The notes beneath the pieces were generated by a model. That model worked only from the letters and a program-made list of their open reading frames with translations. It was not told the origin of the DNA and did not search any database. Source: an uncultured Chloroflexota bacterium (lineage in GTDB: Bacteria; Chloroflexota; Anaerolineae; Anaerolineales; Anaerolineaceae). From it: 5,238 nt of DNA. The translations under genes and the position numbers were made by a program. Location of the stretch: assembly GCA_902795255.1 (NCBI GenBank), contig CADBKS010000202.1, forward strand, positions 1-5,238, in the 5' to 3' direction. Below are positions 1-4,868 of this stretch, in pieces. Every line of letters begins with the position of its first letter. The first letter of the stretch is position 1.

Positions 1-421
1 GGAAAGACTGGCCGGCGCGGCCGGTGCGGATCTGTTTGAGATCGAACCCGCGGTCCGCTATACGGCGGAGGACCTTGACTGGCGGAACAGCAAAAGCCGC
101 AGTTCCATGGAAATGAGCGACCGGAACAGCCGCCCGGCGGTTTCCTCCCGTGTCGCGGATATGGCTCAGTATGATGTCGTGTTTGTCGGATTTCCGGTAT
201 GGTGGTACCGGGAGCCTTCCATCATTGATACCTTTATGGAAGCTTATGACTTTACCGGAAAAACGGTCGTTCCCTTTGCCACCTCCGGCGGCAGCGGACT
301 CGGAGAGGCTCCGCAGATCATGCAGGGGCTTGCCAAAGGGGCGAAGGTGGAACAGGGAAAACGCTTTCCGGCTTCCGTATCCGAAAATGAACTGAAGTCC
401 TGGGCATCCGCCTGGCTCTGA
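1..421 (+). CDS. Flavodoxin, 5'-truncated by the window edge
   Basis: This is the C-terminal part of a flavodoxin, a small cytosolic FMN protein that carries one or two electrons between redox partners. The open frame runs from base 2 without a stop to TGA at 419-421, giving 139 visible residues. The first internal ATG (base 107) is not the true start, because the frame upstream of it already reads as flavodoxin (GADLFEIEP, then a DLDW segment). Visible hallmarks are the hydrophobic strand YDVVFVGFPVWWY (its GFPVWWY part at 188-208), whose aromatic loop normally stacks on the flavin, and TSGGSGLG (281-304), the second flavin-contacting loop. The missing N-terminus should hold the phosphate-binding loop. 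The protein resembles the short Flavodoxin_4-type proteins common in gut Firmicutes rather than long-chain electron-transfer flavodoxins. A membrane cytochrome follows 21 bases downstream, so the two are probably co-transcribed and may be redox partners. The family call is secure; the partner is inferred. Confidence 0.9.
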   Translation, partial: ERLAGAAGADLFEIEPAVRYTAEDLDWRNSKSRSSMEMSDRNSRPAVSSRVADMAQYDVVFVGFPVWWYREPSIIDTFMEAYDFTGKTVVPFATSGGSGLGEAPQIMQGLAKGAKVEQGKRFPASVSENELKSWASAWL

Positions 422-442
422 TCCGGCAGGGGACCTTTTCGT

Positions 443-1210
443 ATGACGAAAAAGCGGATCCTTGACATCTGCATGACTGTGCTGATGCTTTTCCTGATGG
501 CATATCAGGTCACGGGGGAAGAGCTGCATGAATGGATCGGGATCGGGATGACGGTGCTCATCATCTGTCATCAGGTCCTGAACCGGCGATGGTACGCATC
601 CCTGTTCAAAGGGAAATACAACCCGTACCGGGTGCTGACGGTCTGTGTGGATATATTGCTCCTCGCCGCCTTCGCGCTGACGGCTTTTTGCGGGATGTCC
701 ATGAGCGGTTACGCGGTCCCGTTTCTTTACGGGATGGCGGGCGTCTCCTTCTCCCGCAGTATGCATCTGGCCATGTCCCACTGGGCTTTTGTGCTGACGG
801 GGCTGCATATAGGACTGCACCTTCCGGCGATGATCCGAAAAATTAAAGCGGAAAAATGGCTGCTGACGCTGCTTTCGGCATGCTTTGTCTGTGCTGCCGG
901 GTACGGACTGTTTCTGTTCATCCGCAGCAAGATGACCGACTACATGCTGTTCCGTGTCATCTTCGCTTTTCTGGATTATGAAAAAGCCGCCGTGCTGGTG
1001 ATCCTGGAGAACCTGATGATGCTCCTCTTCTGGGCATTCACCGGCATGCAGGCCGCCGAAATGTGCATGAGCCGCGGACAAGGGAAAAAGCTGCTGCGTC
1101 CGGCCCTGCTGATCCTGGCGGCAGTCCTTATCGGCATCGTCCTGCTGAAGGTCATCCCGGATCCGTACGCGGAGACCTTCGGCTGGAATGAGGGGATGAC
1201 CGGGTTCTGA
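443..1210 (+). CDS. DUF4405-type membrane b-type cytochrome
   Basis: This is a 255-residue integral membrane protein resembling the DUF4405 (flavinylation-associated cytochrome) family, which is thought to pass electrons across or within the cytoplasmic membrane through b hemes. By hydrophobicity I see about seven membrane segments, near residues 7-25, 31-47, 64-83, 109-130, 139-160, 184-203 and 218-236. Candidate heme ligands are H29 and H43 in one helix and H108 and H122 in another, with extra histidines H113 and H126. Both main pairs are spaced by exactly 14 residues, as in the two-heme helices of respiratory cytochrome b. The ATG at 443 is supported by AGGGGA at 428-433, nine bases upstream. 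The gene follows the flavodoxin by 21 bases in the same direction, so an operon is likely. No FMN-binding (flavinylated) domain or flavin transferase is in the window, so the link to flavinylation rests on family knowledge only. The hairpin at 1250-1289 probably ends the transcript. Confidence 0.82.
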   Translation: MTKKRILDICMTVLMLFLMAYQVTGEELHEWIGIGMTVLIICHQVLNRRWYASLFKGKYNPYRVLTVCVDILLLAAFALTAFCGMSMSGYAVPFLYGMAGVSFSRSMHLAMSHWAFVLTGLHIGLHLPAMIRKIKAEKWLLTLLSACFVCAAGYGLFLFIRSKMTDYMLFRVIFAFLDYEKAAVLVILENLMMLLFWAFTGMQAAEMCMSRGQGKKLLRPALLILAAVLIGIVLLKVIPDPYAETFGWNEGMTGF

Positions 1211-1249
1211 CAGGTGGCTGTCGGAAGACTGCAGCCGGTCCGGTTGAAA

Positions 1250-1289
1250 AAATACGAAAGCGCTCCGTTTGCGGAGCGCTTTCGTATTT
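1250..1289. terminator. Bidirectional intrinsic terminator between convergent genes
   Basis: A perfect 18-bp inverted repeat (arms 1250-1267 and 1272-1289) encloses a TTTG loop. The core is GAAAGCGCTCCG and its complement, with an AAATAC/GTATTT base. It sits between the stop of the cytochrome gene (1210) and the stop of the convergent amidohydrolase gene (1315). On the minus strand the stem ends in a six-T run (the complement of AAAAAA at 1247-1252), so it should work best for the minus-strand operon. On the plus strand the T tract is only TATTT inside the stem. Termination in both directions is inferred from symmetry. Confidence 0.9.
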
Positions 1290-1314
1290 AAATCCGCTGC
1301 ATCCGGATCAGGAT

Positions 1315-2094
1315 TCAGGCTCCCGGATTTTTGCTTTCGACAGGAACCTTTTTGAATTCCTCCAGAAAGTCCACAATGTAATCTGCGGTTTTCTGCAGCA
1401 TTTCCCGTCCCCATTCGGGGGTTGCCGTGTTCGGATGGTCCGGGCCGATCCAGCCGGAGTCGGTCACTTTCGGCGTTGAGCGGATGATCTCGATCGAAAC
1501 GCCTTTGTATTCGACCGAACGGAAACCGGTGGCTTTCAGGTTCTCATTCAGGTCAAAAAGCTTCAGCGGACCGCCGATCTCCGAGCGGTCGACCAGACCG
1601 GGATCGATCCCCATAATGGCCGCGGTCTCTTCACCGCCGCCGTGTCCGCCTTTCCAGGCGGGATCCAGGTCCCAGGCCATCAGCCACCAGTTCAGCAGTG
1701 CGGTCAGGCAGCCTTTTTCCTCAAACTCCAGCCCCAGCCGTTCCACAGTCTTCATATTGCCGCCGTGTCCGTTCAGGATCACGAATTTCCGTGCGCCGTG
1801 CCGGTAAAGACTGAGCAGGATCTGCCGGAGGTACTGATACAGGACTTCGCTGTCGATATCGATGGTGCCGGGGAAGGGGGCGAGGCTCTGACAGGCTCCG
1901 TAAGGAACGGTCGGGGCGATCAGGATATCGCTCTTTTCTTCGATCCGTTTCAGCAGATGATCCGGAATGAGCGTGTCGGTCCCCAGCGGCATATGGCGGC
2001 CGTGGCATTCCACGCTGCCGATGCCGATCAGCACCATGTCGTTTTTCTCAAAATAGGCCTGTGCCTGCGGCCAGGTGATCTCAGCCAGTCTCAT
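1315..2094 (-). CDS. Creatininase-family amidohydrolase
   Basis: This is a 259-residue cytosolic metal-dependent hydrolase of the creatininase family, whose members open cyclic amides or cleave formamides and peptides. The N-terminal metal motif is GSVECHGRHMPLGTD, with E29, H31 and D40 spaced as the ligands of the family. NGHGGN (residues 108-113) supplies H110, and GGHGGGEETA (149-158) supplies H151 and E156. The length, about 260, is normal for the family. From memory, true creatininases read NGHYEN at the second motif, with the Glu as a metal ligand; here that position is G112, as in other branches of the family such as MftE-like proteins. I therefore do not call creatininase itself. The ATG at 2094 has GAGAGGAG at 2101-2108, six bases away. 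It is the second gene of an operon, 25 bases after the MFS transporter, which may import its substrate. No mycofactocin genes are visible. Confidence 0.9.
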   Translation of the reverse strand: MRLAEITWPQAQAYFEKNDMVLIGIGSVECHGRHMPLGTDTLIPDHLLKRIEEKSDILIAPTVPYGACQSLAPFPGTIDIDSEVLYQYLRQILLSLYRHGARKFVILNGHGGNMKTVERLGLEFEEKGCLTALLNWWLMAWDLDPAWKGGHGGGEETAAIMGIDPGLVDRSEIGGPLKLFDLNENLKATGFRSVEYKGVSIEIIRSTPKVTDSGWIGPDHPNTATPEWGREMLQKTADYIVDFLEEFKKVPVESKNPGA

Positions 2095-2119
2095 GATATT
2101 CTCCTCTCAAACGATTTGA

Positions 2120-3301
2120 TCAGCGATCTGCCTGCGGACGGGTTTCGGTCTTTCGGATCAGCTGTTCATGCATCAGGAACATGAGGACCAGGAAGACCGC
2201 AAGGAACAGCGGCAGCAGGGAGATGCTGATGTGCTGCGCGATCAGACCGAAGAGCGGCGGGGTCAGGCAGGACCCGACGTAAGCAGCGGCCATCTGGACC
2301 CCGATGATCGCCTGGGAACGCTCTGCCCCGAAATGCGCAGGGGTGGAGTGGATCAGACTGGGGTAGACCGGGGCGCATCCCAGACCGGTGATGATCAGCC
2401 CGATCAGGGAAAGGATCTCCCCGCCCGGGACCAGCAGGATCAGGATCCCTGCGGCGATCAGCGTCTGTCCGAGCCGGACCATCTGTTTATCGCTGAAGCG
2501 GTAGGTCAGGAACCCGCTGACAGCCCTGCCGGCGGTGATGCCGATATAAAAGATCCCCGCGTACGATGCGGCCGTCTCCGGAGCGGTGCCTTTGTAAAGC
2601 GTCAGGTAGCTGCCGGACCACAGCCCCGCGGTCTGTTCGACCGCACAGTAGCACAGAAAGCAGAGCATCACTTCGCGGACACCGGGGATGCGGACGATTT
2701 GGAAAATCGAAAGCGGTCTGGCTTCATTTTCCGACGGCTCCCCCGGGACATGGCTGTGGCTTTTCCACAGCGGCAGGCTGAGAAACAGACAGACGGACAG
2801 GACCGTCTGGAAGACCGCGATGATGCGGTAACCGGCGTTCCATCCCATTCCCCTGGTCAGGGCAAAGCCCATGATGTTCGGGCCGATCGCCGTACCGATC
2901 CCCCACATGCAGTGCAGCCAGCTCATATGCCGGGATTCATAATACAGCGCCACGTAATTGTTCAGCGAAGCGTCGACGGAGCCCGCTCCCAGTCCGTACG
3001 GGATGGCCCAGAGGAGCAGCATGGCGTAACTGTGGCTGACGGAAAATCCGTACAGGGCTGCCGCGGTCATGGCTACGCTGAACGCGGTGACTTTTCCGGT
3101 CCCGAACGTGCGGGTGAGACGGTCGCTCATCAGGCTGGAGATCACCGTCATCGCGGAGATGATCATTGCAATCACTCCCGCCCCGGAGACAGGGACGTTC
3201 AGCTCGGGATAAATGGAAGGCCATGCGGAACCCAGCAGCGAATCCGGAAGGCCGAGACTGATAAATGAAATGTAAATGATCGGCAGCAGCAGATGGAACA
3301 T
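2120..3301 (-). CDS. MFS transporter (FucP/YbjJ-like branch)
   Basis: This is a 393-residue major facilitator superfamily transporter of the cytoplasmic membrane, near the usual length for 12 membrane helices. Visible marks are the SLGLPDSLLGSAWPSI segment in and after helix 1 (15-30), the loop 2-3 signature SDRLTRTFGTGK (59-70) with D60, R61 and G67, the GLGAGSVDASLNNY stretch in helix 4 (103-116), and H130-x3-G134 with GP at 140-141 in helix 5. A polar central loop lies at about 179-200, and a second-half copy of the loop 2-3 motif is seen in AGRAVSGFLTYRFSDK. This pattern resembles FucP/YbjJ-like transporters, many of which move sugars, but the substrate cannot be read from sequence. The ATG at 3301 has AAGGAG at 3307-3312, five bases away. 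It is the first gene of a minus-strand operon with the amidohydrolase, so an amide or lactam substrate is a reasonable guess. A TATAAT on this strand at 3333-3338 would start the operon. Confidence 0.9.
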   Translation of the reverse strand: MFHLLLPIIYISFISLGLPDSLLGSAWPSIYPELNVPVSGAGVIAMIISAMTVISSLMSDRLTRTFGTGKVTAFSVAMTAAALYGFSVSHSYAMLLLWAIPYGLGAGSVDASLNNYVALYYESRHMSWLHCMWGIGTAIGPNIMGFALTRGMGWNAGYRIIAVFQTVLSVCLFLSLPLWKSHSHVPGEPSENEARPLSIFQIVRIPGVREVMLCFLCYCAVEQTAGLWSGSYLTLYKGTAPETAASYAGIFYIGITAGRAVSGFLTYRFSDKQMVRLGQTLIAAGILILLVPGGEILSLIGLIITGLGCAPVYPSLIHSTPAHFGAERSQAIIGVQMAAAYVGSCLTPPLFGLIAQHISISLLPLFLAVFLVLMFLMHEQLIRKTETRPQADR

Positions 3302-3332
3302 GAGAACTCCTTGATTTTTTCAGACCCGGAAA

Positions 3333-3338
3333 ATTATA
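3333..3338 (-). promoter_or_regulatory. Predicted -10 box for the MFS-amidohydrolase operon
   Basis: Read on the minus strand this is TATAAT, a perfect sigma-A/sigma-70 -10 hexamer, 31 bases upstream of the MFS start codon. A transcript would begin near 3325 and have a leader of roughly 25 bases that includes the AAGGAG site. No good -35 lies 16-19 bases upstream (the sequence there reads GGGCTT/CGGGCT), and the extended TGn is missing, so an activator may be needed. One copy of CCGCGGAAG (3349-3357) falls in the -10/-35 spacer. Confidence 0.5.
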
Positions 3339-3416
3339 ACGGGTGCTGCCGCGGAAGCCCGTTTATGGTGACATTTGTCCGGTGCGGTTCCCCGGTACAA
3401 AACGCCGGAACGGATG

Positions 3417-3422
3417 TATAAT
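3417..3422 (+). promoter_or_regulatory. Predicted -10 box for the tocopherol-cyclase-like gene
   Basis: This is a perfect TATAAT about 190 bases upstream of the TTG start. At the 17-base spacing the -35 position reads GGTACA (3394-3399), matching only the ACA of TTGACA, so the promoter looks weak or activator-dependent. Transcription from here would give a leader of about 185 bases. A nearer promoter in the AT-rich stretch at 3574-3598 is possible, but no good hexamer pair is visible there. Confidence 0.4.
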
Positions 3423-3441
3423 AGCTCTTTTGGCATCAATG

Positions 3442-3477
3442 TTCCGCGGTACAGCCCTTTGCGGAGCATCCGCGGAA
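3442..3477. repeat. Inverted repeat TTCCGCGG / CCGCGGAA (candidate operator)
   Basis: TTCCGCGG at 3442-3449 is matched by CCGCGGAA at 3470-3477, with 20 bases between. After one G/G mismatch the pairing continues outward for three more pairs (AAT/ATT). It lies just downstream of the plus-strand -10 box, where it could be a repressor site or a leader stem-loop. A third copy, CCGCGGAAG, is at 3349-3357 in the opposite promoter. By eye I find the full octamer nowhere else in the window, though CCGCGG alone is common in it. Confidence 0.45.
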
Positions 3478-3508
3478 GATTTATCAGCCGTGCGATACGG
3501 GTGGATAT

Positions 3509-3522
3509 ACAAATTTATTTGT
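3509..3522. repeat. AT-rich 14-base palindrome
   Basis: ACAAAT and ATTTGT flank a TT centre, forming a short AT-rich dyad in a GC-rich background and inside the predicted leader of the plus-strand gene. Its size and symmetry suit a dimeric helix-turn-helix regulator, but no regulator gene is present in the window to pair it with. Confidence 0.35.
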
Positions 3523-3543
3523 CGGCCCTGACACGATAACCTG

Positions 3544-3565
3544 ATGCGCAGCTTCTGCTCCGCAT
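3544..3565 (+). repeat. Short imperfect hairpin in the leader
   Basis: ATGCGCAGC (3544-3552) pairs with GCTCCGCAT (3557-3565) around a TTCT loop, with one C/C mismatch. No U-run follows, so it is not a terminator. It could be a leader stem-loop or chance. Confidence 0.3.
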
Positions 3566-3579
3566 GCCATGTGCATATT

Positions 3580-3604
3580 AAAGTGAGCCTATATATAAAG
3601 TGAG
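3580..3604 (+). repeat. Direct repeat AAAGTGAG at the ribosome binding site
   Basis: AAAGTGAG occurs at 3580-3587 and again at 3597-3604, 17 bases apart, separated by CCTATATAT. The second copy runs directly into the Shine-Dalgarno sequence. The upstream copy could be a decoy ribosome site, a regulator half-site or a small local duplication. Confidence 0.45.
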
Positions 3605-3608
3605 GTGA
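3603..3608 (+). promoter_or_regulatory. Ribosome binding site that supports a TTG start
   Basis: GAGGTGA (3602-3608) is a good Shine-Dalgarno match lying four to five bases before TTG at 3613. The nearest in-frame ATG (3649) has no comparable site, so the TTG is the better start. Confidence 0.7.
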
Positions 3609-3612
3609 AAAC

Positions 3613-4764
3613 TTGTTCGATCATCATGATATCACCCGGGACGCATTCATGCTCCACGGACCGCTGGCACATCACGGCTATGACTGGTGGTGGCATTCCT
3701 TCACCGCGCAGGACGCGGAGACCGGGGAAGACAAAGCCTTTTTCATCGAGTTTTTTGTCTGCAATCCCGCGCTCGGCGGGGATGAGCCGGTGCTGGGGCA
3801 GCTCCCTGAAAACCGCCGGAACGGGAAGCGGCCATCCTACCTGATGGTCAAGGCCGGCACCTGGGGTGAACCGCATTTTCAGCTTCACCGCTTTTTCGCG
3901 TGGAACGATGTGACCCTTCACGGGGATGCTCCTTACCGGATCGAAGCCGCGGACTGTCTGGCTTCCGAAACCGTCCTCCGGGGCAGTATTTCGGTCTCAG
4001 CCGGGGATGCCGAGGCCCATCCGGAGTGGATGTGTGACGCGGGAGAGATGCGCTGGGACCTGAACCTCAGCAAGCAGATCGCTTTCAATGTCGGGTATGG
4101 AGCCAGCAAGCCGCTGCGGGATGCCGAAGCTTTCGCGATGTACTGGCACGCGGAAGGGATGAAGAGCGCCTTTTCAGGGGAAGTCATCTGCAATGGACGG
4201 CGCTATATCGTCACGCCGGAGAAGAGTTACGGGTACGCGGATAAAAACTGGGGCCGTGATTTTACGAGCCCCTGGGTCTGGCTCTCTTCAAACTGCCTGA
4301 AAAGCCGCAGTACCGGAAAGATGCTGGAGAACAGCGTGTTCGATATCGGCGGCGGGCGTCCGAAAGTCTATTTCGTTCCCCTGGACCGGCGGCTGCTGGG
4401 CGTGTTTTATTACGAGGGCAGGGAATATGACTTCAATTTTTCGCATATCTGGCTGAATGTGAAGACGGAATTCTCCTTTGAGGAACAGGATGACCGGGTG
4501 GTCTGGCACGTCCGGCAGGAAAACATCCACGCGGTGATGGAGACGGAGATCTGCTGTCTGAAGAAAGATATGCTGCTGGTCAATTATGAGGCGCCGGACG
4601 GGACGAAGAAGCACAACCGTCTCTGGAACGGCGGGAACGGTTGGGGAACGGTGCGGCTTTACGACAAAAAGGACGGAGAGCTCATCCTCGTCGACGAGGT
4701 CGAAGCCACACACGTTGGCTGTGAGTACGGCGAATACGATGAAGAAAACGGCGCGGCTGACTGA
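3613..4764 (+). CDS. Tocopherol-cyclase-like (calycin-fold) protein
   Basis: This is a 383-residue protein, apparently cytosolic, with no signal peptide or membrane helix. Two features point to the tocopherol cyclase-like / CrtC-like lipocalin-type superfamily. One is the N-terminal GYDWWWHSF (residues 22-30) followed by a beta strand, AFFIEFFV. The other is the central YADKNWGRDF (208-217) followed by PWVWLSSN, which matches the family's (E/D)KNWG...W.W signature. A C-terminal half of alternating beta strands (for example YDFNFSHIWLNV and LLVNYEAPDG) fits the two-barrel fold. In plants and cyanobacteria the family's founding enzyme cyclises a prenylated quinol; anaerobic bacteria are not known to make tocopherol, so the function here is unknown. 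It could be an isomerase or hydratase of a hydrophobic substrate, or a lipid-binding protein. The start is TTG with a strong ribosome site; ATG at 3649 is the alternative. It stands alone, divergent from the MFS operon, and ends at a terminator. Confidence 0.75.
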   Translation: MFDHHDITRDAFMLHGPLAHHGYDWWWHSFTAQDAETGEDKAFFIEFFVCNPALGGDEPVLGQLPENRRNGKRPSYLMVKAGTWGEPHFQLHRFFAWNDVTLHGDAPYRIEAADCLASETVLRGSISVSAGDAEAHPEWMCDAGEMRWDLNLSKQIAFNVGYGASKPLRDAEAFAMYWHAEGMKSAFSGEVICNGRRYIVTPEKSYGYADKNWGRDFTSPWVWLSSNCLKSRSTGKMLENSVFDIGGGRPKVYFVPLDRRLLGVFYYEGREYDFNFSHIWLNVKTEFSFEEQDDRVVWHVRQENIHAVMETEICCLKKDMLLVNYEAPDGTKKHNRLWNGGNGWGTVRLYDKKDGELILVDEVEATHVGCEYGEYDEENGAAD

Positions 4765-4782
4765 AAGTCCCGCCTGATGCGG

Positions 4783-4826
4783 AAATACCTGACGCCCGGC
4801 GTATTTACCGCTGGGCGTCGGTGTTT
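4783..4826. terminator. Bulged hairpin terminator between convergent genes
   Basis: AAATACC plus GACGCCCGGCG (4783-4801, one unpaired T at 4790) pairs with CGCTGGGCGTC plus GGTGTTT (4809-4826) around a 7-base TATTTAC loop. That gives 18 pairs, including two G-U wobbles in the plus-strand RNA. It lies 18 bases after the stop of the tocopherol-cyclase-like gene. The T tract (GTGTTTCTGATT) is modest. Read from the other side it could also end the nitroreductase transcript. Confidence 0.75.
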
Positions 4827-4831
4827 CTGAT

Positions 4832-4843
4832 TCATCCGGATGA
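4832..4843. repeat. Perfect 12-base palindrome
   Basis: TCATCCGGATGA is a perfect palindrome placed between the terminator hairpin and the next inverted repeat in the 104-base gap between convergent genes. No function can be assigned. Confidence 0.4.
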
Positions 4844-4844
4844 G

Positions 4845-4863
4845 GCGTTCTCCGGGAGAACGC
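4845..4863 (-). repeat. Inverted repeat after the nitroreductase stop
   Basis: GCGTTCTCC (4845-4853) and GGAGAACGC (4855-4863) are perfect complements around a single G, so the RNA stem would be about 7-8 bp with a short loop. It begins five bases past the minus-strand stop codon. No T-run follows, so it may protect the 3' end of the transcript or assist termination at the larger hairpin. Confidence 0.5.
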
Positions 4864-4868
4864 TGTTA

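Larger units (their letters stand above)
3302..3612. other. Divergent intergenic control region
   Basis: These 311 bases separate the divergently read MFS operon and the tocopherol-cyclase-like gene. I find no convincing gene here. The region holds one perfect -10 hexamer per strand, three copies of an octamer, a 14-base palindrome, a short imperfect hairpin and a direct repeat at the ribosome binding site, each listed separately. The part from about 3423 to 3602 would be the untranslated leader of the plus-strand gene. Its right end (3570-3600) is notably AT-rich compared with the flanking genes. Confidence 0.7.

Noticed and set aside
1315..2094. Calling the hydrolase a mycofactocin peptidase (MftE) or true creatininase
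   Set aside because: No mycofactocin precursor, radical SAM or other mft gene is visible, and the second metal motif differs from classical creatininase as I recall it.
1642..2184. A 180-codon plus-strand open frame opposite the amidohydrolase
   Set aside because: It is the complement of a gene with intact catalytic motifs and shows no family signature of its own.
2168..3268. A 366-codon plus-strand open frame opposite the MFS gene
   Set aside because: It is antisense to a clear transporter. The product is rich in D, R, G, Q and P as expected for a GC-rich shadow frame, and it has no ribosome site.
3343..3531. A 62-codon plus-strand open frame in the divergent region, starting with GTG
   Set aside because: It begins right beside the minus-strand -10 box, spans the plus-strand -10 box, has no ribosome site, and its product shows no recognisable pattern.
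3613..4764. A tocopherol biosynthesis function
   Set aside because: The family resemblance is to the fold and signature only; no other pathway gene is present and anaerobic bacteria are not known to make tocopherol.
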